A DNA stretch of 64,000 nt, taken from NCBI RefSeq assembly GCF_002929505.1, contig NZ_PJJL01000073.1, forward strand, positions 62,001 through 126,000. The letters run 5' to 3'. Both the position numbers and the translations under genes were made by a program. This document shows positions 39,365 through 49,913 of the stretch, piece after piece. The stretch comes from Cryobacterium sp. Y57. Lineage in GTDB: Bacteria; Actinomycetota; Actinomycetes; Actinomycetales; Microbacteriaceae. The first letter of the stretch is position 1, and every line of letters begins with the position of its first letter. The notes beneath the pieces are model-generated. The model was not told the DNA's origin. It saw only the letters and a list, made by a program, of their open reading frames with translations, and ran no database searches.

Positions 39365-39520
39365 GTTGTTCGGCGAGGAGTCGCCGGTGCAACTCGATGG
39401 AAAAAGGCAGCTCCCGGCATCCGCTGGTTAGGCTTGCCTTGCTGGCACGAGGTTGTGCCTGTCAGAAGAATTGAGGATTGCCGCCGGTCTCCCGTCGGCT
39501 CCCACAACGGAGAGGGCATT

Positions 39521-42367
39521 GTGTCGGAATCAACAAATACCGCGGTAAACAGCTTCGGAGCCAAAGACACCCTGCGCGTCGGATCGACGGAATATGAAGT
39601 CTTTCGTCTGGACGCGGTCGACGGCTACGAGAAGCTGCCATACAGCCTGAAGGTGCTGCTCGAGAACCTCCTCCGCACCGAGGATGGCGCCAACATCACC
39701 GCCGAGCACATTCGCGCTCTCGCCGCGTGGGTACCCACCGCTGAGCCCGACACCGAGATCCAGTACACGCCGGCTCGCGTCGTGATGCAGGACTTCACCG
39801 GTGTTCCCTGCATCGTCGACCTCGCCACCATGCGCGAAGCCCTCGTCGAACTCGGCGGCGACGCCAAAAAGATCAACCCGCTCGCCCCGACCGAAATGGT
39901 CATTGACCACTCCGTCGTGGCCGACCTGTTCGGCACGACCGACTCGTTCGAACGCAACGTGGAAATCGAATACGAACGTAACGGTGAGCGCTACCAGTTC
40001 CTCCGCTGGGGCCAGACCGCGTTTGACGACTTCAAGGTCGTTCCGCCGGGAACCGGAATCGTACACCAGGTCAACATCGAATATCTCGCGCGCGTCACCA
40101 TGACGCGAGAGGTCAACGGCGTTCTGCAGGCCTATCCCGACACGTGTGTCGGCACCGACTCGCACACGACCATGGTCAACGGCCTCGGCGTGCTCGGCTG
40201 GGGCGTCGGCGGAATCGAAGCCGAAGCAGCCATGCTCGGCCAGTCGGTTTCCATGCTCATTCCGAAGGTTGTCGGCTTCAAGCTCTCCGGAATCATCCCG
40301 GCCGGCGTCACCGCAACGGATGTCGTGCTCACCATCACCCAGATGCTGCGTAAGCACGGCGTCGTCGGCAAGTTCGTCGAGTTCTACGGATCGGGCGTGG
40401 CCTCTGTCCCGCTCGCCAACCGCGCCACCATCGGTAACATGAGCCCCGAGTTCGGCTCGACGGCCGCCATGTTCCCGATCGACGACGTCACGCTGGGCTA
40501 CCTGCGCCTCACCGGCCGCAGCGAGGAGCAGGTCGCGCTGGTCGAGGCCTACTCCAAGCTGCAGGGACTCTGGCACAACCCCGACCAGGAGCCGGTCTTC
40601 AGCGAGTACCTCGAGCTCGACCTCTCCACGGTCGTTCCCTCGATCGCCGGACCGAAGCGCCCGCAGGACCGCATCGTCCTCTCCGAGGCCAAGACCCAGT
40701 TCGAGCGCGACCTGGACAACTACGCCAATGCGTCCGTATCCCTCGTGGACGCGGCAATAGAGGGCACCTTCCCGGCCTCAGACCCGATCGGCCTCACCCC
40801 GCAGGACGAAGAGACCGCGCACAACCACGCGTTCGAGAGTGGCTTGGCTCGCCACACCAGCCACCCGACGCAGTCGCACCCGCAGCCGACCGACGTCACC
40901 CTGGCCGACGGCCGTGAATTCACGATCGACAACGGTTCCGTTGCGATCGCGGCCATCACTTCCTGCACCAACACGTCCAACCCGAGCGTTATGCTTGCGG
41001 CCGGCCTGCTGGCCCGCAACGCGAGCCTCAAGGGCCTCAAGAGCAAGCCGTGGGTCAAGACCACGCTCGCTCCCGGCTCCAAGGTCGTCACCGAGTACTA
41101 CGCGAAGGCCGGTTTGAACGGCTACCTCGAAGACCTCGGTTTCTATCTCGTTGGCTACGGCTGCACCACCTGCATCGGTAACTCCGGCCCGCTCGAAGAT
41201 GAGATCTCCACCGCCGTGCAGGAGAACGACCTCGCCGTGACCGCCGTGCTCTCGGGTAACCGCAACTTCGAGGGACGCATCAACCCCGACGTGAAGATGA
41301 ACTATCTGGCCAGCCCGCCACTCGTCATCGCCTACGCCCTGGCTGGAACGATGAACTTCGACTTCGACACCGACTCGCTCGGCACCGACCACGAGGGCAA
41401 CAACGTGTTCCTCAAGGACATCTGGCCCGATGCCGACGAGGTGCAGAAGACCATCGACGAGTCGATCGACTCGAACATGTTCGAGACCCAGTATGCCGGT
41501 GTCTTTGACGGCGACGAGCGCTGGCAGTCGCTGGAAACTCCCGTCGGCGACACCTTCGCCTGGGACGCTGAGTCCACGTACGTGCGGAAGCCCCCGTACG
41601 TCGACGGAATGACCCTAGAAACCAGCCCGGTCGTCGACATCTCCGGTGCTCGAGTACTCGCCAAACTCGGCGACTCCGTCACCACCGACCACATCAGCCC
41701 CGCCGGTTCCATCAAGGCAGACGGCCCCGCCGGCCGCTACCTGGCCGAGCACGGCATCGAACGTGGCGACTACAACTCCTACGGCTCGCGCCGGGGTAAC
41801 CACGAGGTCATGATTCGCGGAACGTTCGCGAACATTCGCCTGCGGAACCAGCTCCTCGACAACGTCGAGGGTGGCTTCACCCGCGACTTCACCGTCGCCG
41901 GAGGACCGAAAGCCGACATCTACGATGCCAGCCAGAACTATCAGGCCGCCACAACCCCGCTCGTCATCTTCGGTGGCAAGGAGTACGGGTCGGGTTCCAG
42001 CCGCGACTGGGCAGCCAAGGGCACCAGCCTTCTCGGCGTCAAGGCCGTCATCGTGGAGAGCTTCGAGCGCATTCACCGCTCGAACCTCATCGGTATGGGT
42101 GTTGTGCCGCTGCAGTTCCCGGCGGGCGAGAGCGCCGATTCGCTCGGCCTCGATGGTACCGAGATCGTTTCGGTCGCGGGTATCACCGAGTTGAACAACG
42201 GCACGACCCCGAAGACCGTGCACGTGACCTGCGCTCCGAGTGAATTCTCGGCAGCAGGCAAGGCTCCGGTCGAGTTCGACGCCATCGTGCGCATCGATAC
42301 GCCGGGCGAGGCCGAGTATTACCGTAACGGCGGCATCCTGCAGTACGTGCTGCGCTCGCTCGTCTAA
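39521..42367 (+). CDS. acnA: Aconitate hydratase A
   Basis: AcnA interconverts citrate and isocitrate in the TCA cycle with a [4Fe-4S] cluster. The 948-residue protein has all the family parts: [52 protein letters not shown], the cluster ligands in [12 protein letters not shown] and [12 protein letters not shown], and the swivel domain with [16 protein letters not shown] use the GTG at 39521, preceded by CGGAGAGGG, over an earlier in-frame ATG at 39434, whose extension matches no family sequence. The long 5' gap carries an 18-base palindrome. It is close to the tct transporter and can use imported citrate, although the genes are separate. Confidence 0.96.
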   Translation: MSESTNTAVNSFGAKDTLRVGSTEYEVFRLDAVDGYEKLPYSLKVLLENLLRTEDGANITAEHIRALAAWVPTAEPDTEIQYTPARVVMQDFTGVPCIVDLATMREALVELGGDAKKINPLAPTEMVIDHSVVADLFGTTDSFERNVEIEYERNGERYQFLRWGQTAFDDFKVVPPGTGIVHQVNIEYLARVTMTREVNGVLQAYPDTCVGTDSHTTMVNGLGVLGWGVGGIEAEAAMLGQSVSMLIPKVVGFKLSGIIPAGVTATDVVLTITQMLRKHGVVGKFVEFYGSGVASVPLANRATIGNMSPEFGSTAAMFPIDDVTLGYLRLTGRSEEQVALVEAYSKLQGLWHNPDQEPVFSEYLELDLSTVVPSIAGPKRPQDRIVLSEAKTQFERDLDNYANASVSLVDAAIEGTFPASDPIGLTPQDEETAHNHAFESGLARHTSHPTQSHPQPTDVTLADGREFTIDNGSVAIAAITSCTNTSNPSVMLAAGLLARNASLKGLKSKPWVKTTLAPGSKVVTEYYAKAGLNGYLEDLGFYLVGYGCTTCIGNSGPLEDEISTAVQENDLAVTAVLSGNRNFEGRINPDVKMNYLASPPLVIAYALAGTMNFDFDTDSLGTDHEGNNVFLKDIWPDADEVQKTIDESIDSNMFETQYAGVFDGDERWQSLETPVGDTFAWDAESTYVRKPPYVDGMTLETSPVVDISGARVLAKLGDSVTTDHISPAGSIKADGPAGRYLAEHGIERGDYNSYGSRRGNHEVMIRGTFANIRLRNQLLDNVEGGFTRDFTVAGGPKADIYDASQNYQAATTPLVIFGGKEYGSGSSRDWAAKGTSLLGVKAVIVESFERIHRSNLIGMGVVPLQFPAGESADSLGLDGTEIVSVAGITELNNGTTPKTVHVTCAPSEFSAAGKAPVEFDAIVRIDTPGEAEYYRNGGILQYVLRSLV

Positions 42368-42515
42368 GCCAGTAAACGCGCTGGAAGGGCCTCGCTCTAC
42401 CAACACGACACCGGCGCGTAGACTCGATTCATTCGGGTCTGGGCGCCGGTTTGTGTCAGTGCCGGTTCAACCAATTCAACAGATTCGTGAACAAACGATG
42501 TGAAAGGTGTGACGG

Positions 42516-44465
42516 ATGATCCTTCTGGAGACAATTCATGGTCCCCGGGACCTCGATGGTCTCTCGAAAGAGCAGCTGCCCCAGCTGGCCAGCGAGATCC
42601 GTTCCTTTCTCGTGCGGGAGGTTTCCAAGACCGGTGGGCATCTGGGTCCCAACCTCGGCGTCGTTGAGCTGACCATTGCCATCCACCGGGTCTTTCATTC
42701 GCCGATCGACCCCATCGTCTTCGACACCGGTCACCAGTCCTACGTGCACAAGCTGCTCACCGGGCGCCAGGACTTCAGCAAGCTGCGCCGGGTCGACGGG
42801 CTTGCCGGCTACCCACAGCGATCCGAATCCGAGCATGACATCGTCGAGAGTTCGCACGCGTCGAGCTCACTGTCCTGGGCCGACGGCATCTCTCGCGCCT
42901 TTGAAATCACCGGTCAGACTGAGCGACACGTCGTCGCCGTCGTCGGCGACGGGGCACTGACCGGGGGAATGACCTGGGAAGCGCTCAACAACATCAGCGA
43001 CGACAATACCCGCAAGCTCATCATCGTGGTCAACGACAACGGGCGATCCTACGCACCCACCATCGGCGGTATGGCGCGTTTCCTCAACACCATCCGCACG
43101 CGGGCCAGCTACCGGGATGCCTACCTCACCAGCAAAGACGTGTTCGATCGCCTGGGTGCTCCCGGACGCGCCGTCTGGCGCGGTGTGCGCGGTGGCATGC
43201 ACGGTTTCCTCGCCCGGGTCACCAACAATGAAGCCCTGTACTCCAACCTCGACATCAAGTACATCGGTCCCATCGACGGGCACGACGTACACGCGATGGA
43301 AGAGGCCCTCACCCAAGCCAAGGGTTACGGCGCACCGGTCATCGTGCACGCCATCACGCAAAAAGGGAGGGGCTACGACCCGGCCGTCAAGGACATCGCC
43401 GACCAGTTCCACGCGGTCGGGCAGATCGACCCGGAAACCGGCGAATCCGTCGAAGAATCCGGTGCCGAATCCTGGACCTCGGTCTTCGCCGACGAACTAT
43501 TGCAATTAGCGATCGGCAACGAGCGCATCGTGGGTATCACCGCCGCCATGCTGCGTCCGACCGGCCTCCACAAGATGGCCGAGCGTTTTCCTTCCCGCGT
43601 GCATGACGTGGGAATCGCCGAACAACACGCGGTGACCAGCGCGGCCGGCCTGGCCTACGGTGGTCTGCACCCCGTCGTCGCGCTTTATGCAACGTTTATC
43701 AACCGCGCCTTCGACCAGGTACTGATGGACGTCGCCCTGCACAAAGCCGGGGTCACCTTCGTTCTCGACCGCGCCGGGGTCACCGGACCGGACGGCCCCA
43801 GCCATCACGGCATGTGGGACCTCGCTATCTTGCAAGTCGTTCCCAATATTCGCCTGGCGGCCCCGCGCGATTCTGTTCGGCTGCGCGAAGAACTGGCTGA
43901 GGCTGTCGTCGTCGACGATGGACCGACGGTCCTGCGCTATCCCAAGGGCACCGTCGGGGTCGAGTTCGATGCCATTCGCCGCCTCGACGACGGTGTTGAC
44001 GTGCTCCAGGAATCCACCCAGCTCGACGTGCTCATAGTGACGGTCGGCCCCATGGCGGCGATGGGGCTCGACGTCGCTGACCGCCTTGCCGCCCAGGGCA
44101 TCGGTGCAACCGTCGTCGACCCACGCTGGGTGGTGCCCGTGCCGCGAAGCATCATCGGCCTCGCGGCCGCGCACCGCATAGTCGTCACGATCGAAGACGG
44201 CATTCGCGTGGGTGGGATCGGCACACGGATCCGTCAGGACCTCCGCGAGGCGGGCGTTGCCACGGCGGTGACCGAACTCGGCTTGCCCGATCAGTTCCTC
44301 GATCACGGCACCCGGGCCCAGATTCTCGAGCGGGTCGGGCTGACCCCGCAGGTGATCGCCCGCGATGTGGTCGCGATGGTACTCGGCAGCAAAATTCCCA
44401 ATGCCCGGCCGCTGCCTGCCGACTACACCGACACCGGTGCCATCCAGGTGACCCGCCGCGACTAG
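42516..44465 (+). CDS. dxs: 1-deoxy-D-xylulose-5-phosphate synthase
   Basis: Dxs condenses pyruvate and glyceraldehyde-3-phosphate into DXP, the first step of the non-mevalonate isoprenoid path and a precursor for thiamine and pyridoxal. The 649-residue protein carries the family motifs: GHLGPNLGVVELTIAIHRVF, the TPP site VGDGALTGGMTWEALNN, the GGMARFLN part, DRAGVTGPDGPSHHGMWDLA and the C-terminal domain ending in LGLPDQFLDHGTR. AGGTGTGACGG precedes the ATG as a weak ribosome site. It follows acnA by 148 bases with no clear terminator and converges with fadJ across a set of hairpins. Confidence 0.95.
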   Translation: MILLETIHGPRDLDGLSKEQLPQLASEIRSFLVREVSKTGGHLGPNLGVVELTIAIHRVFHSPIDPIVFDTGHQSYVHKLLTGRQDFSKLRRVDGLAGYPQRSESEHDIVESSHASSSLSWADGISRAFEITGQTERHVVAVVGDGALTGGMTWEALNNISDDNTRKLIIVVNDNGRSYAPTIGGMARFLNTIRTRASYRDAYLTSKDVFDRLGAPGRAVWRGVRGGMHGFLARVTNNEALYSNLDIKYIGPIDGHDVHAMEEALTQAKGYGAPVIVHAITQKGRGYDPAVKDIADQFHAVGQIDPETGESVEESGAESWTSVFADELLQLAIGNERIVGITAAMLRPTGLHKMAERFPSRVHDVGIAEQHAVTSAAGLAYGGLHPVVALYATFINRAFDQVLMDVALHKAGVTFVLDRAGVTGPDGPSHHGMWDLAILQVVPNIRLAAPRDSVRLREELAEAVVVDDGPTVLRYPKGTVGVEFDAIRRLDDGVDVLQESTQLDVLIVTVGPMAAMGLDVADRLAAQGIGATVVDPRWVVPVPRSIIGLAAAHRIVVTIEDGIRVGGIGTRIRQDLREAGVATAVTELGLPDQFLDHGTRAQILERVGLTPQVIARDVVAMVLGSKIPNARPLPADYTDTGAIQVTRRD

Positions 44466-44502
44466 CCCCCTCCGCCGTCCCGCACCGATCCCTCCCGAAT
44501 AC

Positions 44503-44581
44503 GGACGGGGCCCAGGCCCCGTCCGCGGGCCCAGTCTATAAACTGGGCCCGCGGACGCAAGGTGGGCCCGGTCACCGGGCC
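44503..44581. terminator. Cluster of overlapping hairpins between dxs and fadJ
   Basis: Three perfect inverted repeats follow each other. The first pairs GGACGGGGCC (44503-44512) with GGCCCCGTCC (44515-44524). The second pairs 15 bases, 44521-44535 with 44542-44556, loop CTATAA; it shares GTCC with the first, so both cannot form in full at once. The third pairs GGCCCGGT with ACCGGGCC at 44565-44581. The symmetry serves both strands, as expected for convergent genes. No U run follows. Confidence 0.8.
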
Positions 44582-44595
44582 GCCCAGAGGCCCGG

Positions 44596-46764
44596 TTAGC
44601 CGCGGGTGACCGCGGGCACGGATGCAGCGATACCGCGGATCGGCGGGGTGTGGAACGTACCGCCGAACACTCGCTCACTCGCGCCGACGCGATCGAGGTA
44701 CGGGGTGATGCCACCCATCTGGAACGGCCAGCCGGCTCCGAGGATCATGCACAGGTCGATGTCCTCGGCCGCGTGCACGACGTCTGTGTCCAGCATTCGC
44801 TTGATCTCGTCGACCAGGCCGTCTTCAACGCGCTGCAGAATTTCCTCGGCCGTCATCGGTGTGGTGCCGCCGGCGACGATCTTCAGTGCGCCCTTGTCGA
44901 AGCCTGTGCGACGTCCCTTGCCGTCGCGTTCGAGAATCTTGCCGTGCTCGGCGAGCCTGTGCAGGTTGTCACTCTCGAAGAAGCGATCGGGGAACGCCGC
45001 GTGGTGCGTGTCGAGCACGTGAGCGCCCACGGTGAGACCGACGAGCTCGAGCAACTCGAACGGGGTCATCGGCAGTCCGAACGGTGCCACAGCGGCTTCC
45101 ACGACCTCGAACGACGTTCCGGTATCAACGGCGTGCATGGCTTCGCCGAGCAATTTGGCGAGTACACGGTTGACCACGAAGCCGGGGGTGTCCCTGGTGA
45201 TCACGGCGTTTTTTCGCAGCTTGCCGGCAATGACCATCGCGGTGGCGAGTGTCACTTCGTTGGTCTGCGGCGCGTTCACCACCTCGATGAGCGGCATCAC
45301 GGCAACCGGATTGAAGAAGTGGAACCCGACCAAACGCTCCGGGTGCGCGAGCTTCGACCCGATTTGTTCAACTGAGAGCGACGAGGTATTGGTGGCCAGA
45401 ATCGCGTCGGGCGAGATGATCTTTTCGATCTCGGCGAACACCGACTGCTTGACGCCCAGTTCCTCGAAGACAGCCTCGATCACCCAGTCGGCGTCGGCGA
45501 ACGACGACTTGTCGGTCGTGCCGGTGACGAGTGCGCGCAAGCGGTTCGCCTCGTCGGGGGAGATGCGGTTCTTGGCCTGGAGCGCGGCGATTTCGTCGTG
45601 AATGTACGCCACACCCTTATCGACGCGGGCCTGGTCAAGGTCGGTGATGACGACGGGCACCTTGAGGCGGCGCACGAACAGCAGCGCGAACTGGCTCGCC
45701 ATAAGGCCGGCGCCGATCACGCCGACCTTGGTTATCGGCCGGGCCAGTTTCTTGTCCGGCGCTCCGGCTGGGCGCTTGGCGCGTTTCTGAACGAGATTGA
45801 AGGCGTAGATGCTCGCCTGCAGCTGATCGCCGGCGATGAGGCCGGCCAGGGCGTCATCCTCGCGCTGAAAACCTTCAGCGCGACTGCCGCTCTTGGCCGC
45901 CTGCAGCAGGTCGAGCGCCACATACGGTGACTGGGCAACGTCGCCGATGCGGTTGATGAGCATCTTGCGGGCGATACCGACGGCCGCGTCCCACTTGACG
46001 AGGCGCTCGATCTTGTTAGGCGCATTGGATCGCGACACCTTCTCGCTGCCCGCGATGACGCCGTCGGCCCAGTTGATGGAGTCTTCGAGGAACCGCGCCG
46101 ATGGGAACATGACGTCCGCGATACCGAGCGCGAGGGCATCCGCTCCAGTGAGGGTGCGGTTGTTCTTGAGGGGGTTCTCGATGATGACCTTCAAGGCATT
46201 TTCGATGCCGATCAGGTTGGGCAGCAGATACGAACCGCCCCAGCCGGGAATCAGGCCGAGAAAAACCTCGGGAAGAGCGATCGCGGGCACGGACGCGTCC
46301 ACGGTGCGGTATGCGGCATTGAGACCGATTTCGAGCCCGCCGCCGAGCGCGAGCCCGTTGATGAACACGAACGAGGGCACGCCGAGCGTGTCGAGCTTGC
46401 CGAGTGCGTGGTGGCCGAGCTGGCTGAGCAGCTTGCCGACCGCGAGCGAGGGGATGTCGGCGACCTTGCTGAGGTCGGCGCCAGCGGCGAGAATGAACGG
46501 CTTACCCGTGACGGCGACACCGTGAATCTCCCCGCGCGCGGCGCGAGCGGTGAGCTCGTCCATGGTGGCGGCGAACTCCAGCAGGGTGAGTGGGCCGAGT
46601 GTGTTCGGCCGGGTGTGGTCGCGCCCATTGTCAAGGGTGACCAGCGCCAGTCTGCGGCCAGCGGCGAGCGGCACGTCGCGCACAAAGGAGTGCGTGATGA
46701 CCTCGTCTCCGGAGATCGCGACGAGCGAACTGAAGTCGAGGGAATTGTAATCGGTGGTCGTCAT
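44596..46764 (-). CDS. fadJ: Multifunctional fatty acid oxidation protein (FadB/FadJ type)
   Basis: A two-part beta-oxidation enzyme of 722 residues. Residues about 1-290 are a crotonase domain (AARGEIHGVAVTGKPFILAAGADLS, FINGLALGGGLEIGLNAAYR, LPEVFLGLIPGWGGS) giving enoyl-CoA hydratase. From about 340 a 3-hydroxyacyl-CoA dehydrogenase follows with VGVIGAGLMASQFALLFVRR as NAD site and HPERLVGFHFFNPVAVMPLIEVV with the catalytic histidine. The C-terminal domain ends ILGAGWPFQMGGITPYLDRVGASERVFG. GVIGAG LMAS has alanine where many have glycine. I start at the ATG at 46764, which overlaps the thiolase stop. Symbol by analogy. Confidence 0.92.
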   Translation of the reverse strand: MTTTDYNSLDFSSLVAISGDEVITHSFVRDVPLAAGRRLALVTLDNGRDHTRPNTLGPLTLLEFAATMDELTARAARGEIHGVAVTGKPFILAAGADLSKVADIPSLAVGKLLSQLGHHALGKLDTLGVPSFVFINGLALGGGLEIGLNAAYRTVDASVPAIALPEVFLGLIPGWGGSYLLPNLIGIENALKVIIENPLKNNRTLTGADALALGIADVMFPSARFLEDSINWADGVIAGSEKVSRSNAPNKIERLVKWDAAVGIARKMLINRIGDVAQSPYVALDLLQAAKSGSRAEGFQREDDALAGLIAGDQLQASIYAFNLVQKRAKRPAGAPDKKLARPITKVGVIGAGLMASQFALLFVRRLKVPVVITDLDQARVDKGVAYIHDEIAALQAKNRISPDEANRLRALVTGTTDKSSFADADWVIEAVFEELGVKQSVFAEIEKIISPDAILATNTSSLSVEQIGSKLAHPERLVGFHFFNPVAVMPLIEVVNAPQTNEVTLATAMVIAGKLRKNAVITRDTPGFVVNRVLAKLLGEAMHAVDTGTSFEVVEAAVAPFGLPMTPFELLELVGLTVGAHVLDTHHAAFPDRFFESDNLHRLAEHGKILERDGKGRRTGFDKGALKIVAGGTTPMTAEEILQRVEDGLVDEIKRMLDTDVVHAAEDIDLCMILGAGWPFQMGGITPYLDRVGASERVFGGTFHTPPIRGIAASVPAVTRG

Positions 46765-47966
46765 CGTTTGGCTGCCTTCTTGGTGAAGTGCGGGTTTTCC
46801 CAAATCACGGTGCCACCCTGGCCGAGGCCGATGCACATCGCGGTGAGGCCGTAACGCACCTCGGGGTGCGATTCGAACTGGTGGGCGAGCTGGTTCATCA
46901 GTCGAACGCCGGAGGAGGCGAGCGGATGCCCCAGCGCGATCGCCCCGCCGTACTCGTTCACGCGGGGATCGTCGTCGTCGATGTCGAAGTGGTCGAGAAA
47001 GGAGATGACCTGCACGGCAAAGGCTTCGTTGAGCTCGAACAAACCGATGTCGGTGATCGACAGACCGGCCTTGCGCAGTGCTTTCTCAGTGGAGGGCACC
47101 GGCCCCAGACCCATGACCTCCGGTTCCACGCCGGCGAAGGCGAAGCTGACCATGGTCATCTTCACGCCGAGACCGAGTTCCCTGGCCATGGCGCCACTCG
47201 CCATCAGACAAGCGGACGCGCCATCGTTCAGACCGGACGCGTTACCCGCCGTGACGCGGCCATGCGACCGGAACGGCGTGCGGAGGGTGGCGAGGCCCTC
47301 GAGTGTGGTGTCCGGGCGCGGTGCTTCGTCGCGGGTCGCGAGGCCCCAGCCGGATTCGCTGCGCGTGGCAACGGGAATCAGGTCGGGCTGAATGTTTCCG
47401 GCCGCGTAGGCGGCTGCGACCTTCTGCTGGCTGCGCAGCGCGAACCGATCGGAGCGTTCCTTGGTGTACTCGGGGAACCGGTCGTGGATGCGTTCGGCGG
47501 TAGCACCCATGTTCAGGGCGTCTTCGCTGACCAGCCGCTCGGAGAGGAACCGCGGGTTCGGGTCTGCCCCGAACCCCATCGGGTGGCGGCCCATGTGCTC
47601 GACGCCACCGGCGATGGCGAGATCGTAAGCGCCGAAACCGATGGAGGACCCCATCATGGTGACGGCGGTCATCGCTCCGGCGCACATGCGGTCAATCGCG
47701 AAACCGGGGACCGATTTCGGAAGACCGGCCAGAAGAGAGGCGGTACGCCCGAGGGTTAAACCCTGGTCACCGGTCTGGGTTGTGGCTGCGATAGCAACAT
47801 CATCGATGCGGTCGGGCGGTACAGCGGGGTTTCGTTCCATCAGCCCGATGATCGCCTTGACGACGAGATCGTCCGCTCGGGTGTTCCAGTACATACCCTT
47901 GTCGCCGGCGCGTCCGAACGGGGTTCGAACTCCATCCACAAAAACGACTTCTGCTCTCTCGGCCAC
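46761..47966 (-). CDS. fadA: Acetyl-CoA C-acyltransferase (thiolase)
   Basis: The thiolase cleaves 3-ketoacyl-CoA to acetyl-CoA and a shortened acyl-CoA, the last step of beta-oxidation. The 401-residue protein shows the active-site cysteine in DRMCAGAMTAV, the histidine in NEAFAVQ/GGAIALGHPLASSG, and the second cysteine in TAMCIGLGQGGT. The start is GTG at 47966 with TGGGAGG five bases upstream; an in-frame ATG at 47978 lacks a site. Its stop overlaps the fadJ start, so the pair forms the classical trifunctional complex. It is transcribed toward dxs. Confidence 0.93.
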   Translation of the reverse strand: MAERAEVVFVDGVRTPFGRAGDKGMYWNTRADDLVVKAIIGLMERNPAVPPDRIDDVAIAATTQTGDQGLTLGRTASLLAGLPKSVPGFAIDRMCAGAMTAVTMMGSSIGFGAYDLAIAGGVEHMGRHPMGFGADPNPRFLSERLVSEDALNMGATAERIHDRFPEYTKERSDRFALRSQQKVAAAYAAGNIQPDLIPVATRSESGWGLATRDEAPRPDTTLEGLATLRTPFRSHGRVTAGNASGLNDGASACLMASGAMARELGLGVKMTMVSFAFAGVEPEVMGLGPVPSTEKALRKAGLSITDIGLFELNEAFAVQVISFLDHFDIDDDDPRVNEYGGAIALGHPLASSGVRLMNQLAHQFESHPEVRYGLTAMCIGLGQGGTVIWENPHFTKKAAKR

Positions 47967-48063
47967 AATGCCTCCCATACGTCAAACAGATCCGAAGCGG
48001 CCTGTTAGCTCTGAATCGATCCTAGGGTGACTCAAATGGGCCTCTCGAATCGTTTGCAGGTTT

Positions 48064-49266
48064 CTACGACGTCAGATCCGAGATGGGATCGGCTGTTTGT
48101 GGAATCTCTACAAAAGCATCCGCTATTAATTGTGCGGTCACGTCAATTTGCCAGCGCCGGGCTCCGAGAACGCTGAGGGCCTGCCCAACGGATGCCGTGT
48201 CAGCCGGTTCTGGCGGCGACCACGACACCCGGCGCAGATAGTCCGGAGTGAGCAGATTCTCCAAGGGAATCTCGAGTTCATCCGTGGCCGTCTGCAGCGC
48301 AGCGCGCGCCGCCCGATAGCGCACATCGGCCTCCGGATTGCGGTCCGCCCAGGCCCGCGGCGGCGGCAGGGTATCGCTGATCGCCTTGAGCGCTGGCAGA
48401 TCAGTCGTCGTCCGACCGCGCTCAATGGCGGCCCACCAGCGTTCGAGTTCCGTGCGACTGGCACGACCGTTGAACTCGCGCAGATCGGCCAGGGCCTGTC
48501 TCGTTGCCGGCAGCAAGCGTGCGGCGGCAAGCAAGGAAGCGTCGGGAATGAGGCGCCCGGGGGAGACATCGACGTCACGGGCAAATTCATCGCGGGCAAG
48601 CCATAATTCGCGGGCAACGGCCAGATTGCGCTGCCCGTGCAGGGAGTGGATGCCCGCCAGCCGCCGCCAGGGATCGATGCGCGCAGCCTTGGCCTCTTTG
48701 GCCAGGGTGGCGGCGAACTCCTGGTCGGCGATGTCGGTCTTCTCGGACTCGACGAGCAGTTCGACCATGCGGTCGCGCAGGTCCGGCAGTAGTTCGACGT
48801 CGAGTGCGGCGTACACCAGCCACGATTCGGGCAGTGGCCGGGTCGACCAGTTCGCGGCAGAATGCTCCTTGGCGAGGTGGATTCCGAGCAGCTCCTCTAC
48901 CACGGTGCCGAGGCCGACCCGTGGGATGCCCAGCAGCCGGGCGGCGAGCTCGGTATCGAAGATGTGGGCCGGGTCGAGTCCGACTTCGCGCAGGCAGGCG
49001 AGATCCTGGCTCGCAGCGTGCAACACCCACTCGGCGTCGGCGAGCGCAACGTTCAACTCGCTGAAGTTGCCGATCGGCGGTGGGTCGAACAGAAACGTGC
49101 CGGCGCCGCGACGGTAAATTTGAATCAGGTACGCGCGCTGCGAGTACGTGAAACCGGATGCCCGTTCCGCGTCGACCCCGACCGGCCCGTTCCCGGCCGC
49201 CAGAGCGGCCGTCGCAGCAAGGTACGCCTCCCGGGTGTCAATGACGAGGTGGTGCGATTCAGCCAC
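48064..49266 (-). CDS. rnd: Ribonuclease D-like 3'-5' exonuclease with HRDC domain
   Basis: A DEDD-family exoribonuclease of 400 residues that trims 3' ends of stable RNAs. Exo motifs are visible: GVDAERASGFTYSQRAYLIQI (DxE), LHAASQDLACLREVG (D), and LVYAALDVELLPDL (Y-x3-D). An HRDC domain follows from about residue 215, with LAVARELWLARDEFARDVDVSPGRLIPD, to help hold RNA. The start is GTG. It overlaps the upstream DUF3000 gene by eight bases. Actinobacterial rnd-DUF3000 pairing is common. Confidence 0.93.
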   Translation of the reverse strand: MAESHHLVIDTREAYLAATAALAAGNGPVGVDAERASGFTYSQRAYLIQIYRRGAGTFLFDPPPIGNFSELNVALADAEWVLHAASQDLACLREVGLDPAHIFDTELAARLLGIPRVGLGTVVEELLGIHLAKEHSAANWSTRPLPESWLVYAALDVELLPDLRDRMVELLVESEKTDIADQEFAATLAKEAKAARIDPWRRLAGIHSLHGQRNLAVARELWLARDEFARDVDVSPGRLIPDASLLAAARLLPATRQALADLREFNGRASRTELERWWAAIERGRTTTDLPALKAISDTLPPPRAWADRNPEADVRYRAARAALQTATDELEIPLENLLTPDYLRRVSWSPPEPADTASVGQALSVLGARRWQIDVTAQLIADAFVEIPQTADPISDLTS

Positions 49267-49849
49267 GGGCTGCTCGGCGTGCTGATAACATGCTGACTCC
49301 TTCCCCAGCGGGAGGGAGTCCGGCGAGCATGCACAGCAGCTCGCCCCACCCCTCGACGTGGGCGGTGAGATTGTGATTCAGGGGCGTCCACGATGCGCGC
49401 AGCTCAATCTGCGCACCATCTCCCTGTTTGGCGAGTGCGCCAAAGCCGGATGAGATTATTTTAGTCGCCGTTCCGGAAGCCGCGGTGTACGTGGCCTTGC
49501 GCGAGTCGAGGGCATCGACGAGCCACGTCCAGGTGACCTCGGCCAGAAACGGGTCGAGCCCGATCTCGACCTCAAGCGGAGCGTGCGCGAAACAGACGAC
49601 GCGGAAGGCACCATTCCAGCTTTCTGGTTCCTCCGGGTCGTACAGCAGGATGAACCGGCCGGTTCCCAGCTCGGAGTCGCTGCCGTGCCGCACCGGCCCG
49701 ATATTGGCGGCCAAGGCGATCGAATACGGGGCGAGTTGTGCGGGAGCAGCAATTTCGGTGACGACCAGTTCGGCCCGGCTCCTGGCACGACGAATCGCTG
49801 TCAACGCCGCGGCGAACTCCGTGGGGAGCGATTGATCTGTTTCGGGCAC
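49259..49849 (-). CDS. DUF3000 family protein
   Basis: A 196-residue actinobacterial protein of unknown role. The core is PTEFAAALTAIRRARSRAEL, then IALAANIGPVRHGSDSELGTGRFILLYDPEEPESWNGAFRVVCFAHAPLE, TWTWLVDALDS and ELRASWTPLNHNLTAHVEGWGELLCMLAGLPP. It looks globular and cytoplasmic. It overlaps the downstream rnd by eight bases, suggesting a shared job in RNA handling, and is divergent from the alpha/beta hydrolase gene with 64 bases between the starts. Confidence 0.87.
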   Translation of the reverse strand: MPETDQSLPTEFAAALTAIRRARSRAELVVTEIAAPAQLAPYSIALAANIGPVRHGSDSELGTGRFILLYDPEEPESWNGAFRVVCFAHAPLEVEIGLDPFLAEVTWTWLVDALDSRKATYTAASGTATKIISSGFGALAKQGDGAQIELRASWTPLNHNLTAHVEGWGELLCMLAGLPPAGEGVSMLSARRAARG

Positions 49850-49913
49850 GTCTGCAGACTAGAGTTTTTTCTGGGTGTTGTCCGTGAGGCACGCCGATCA
49901 GTCGGAGGTGCAC

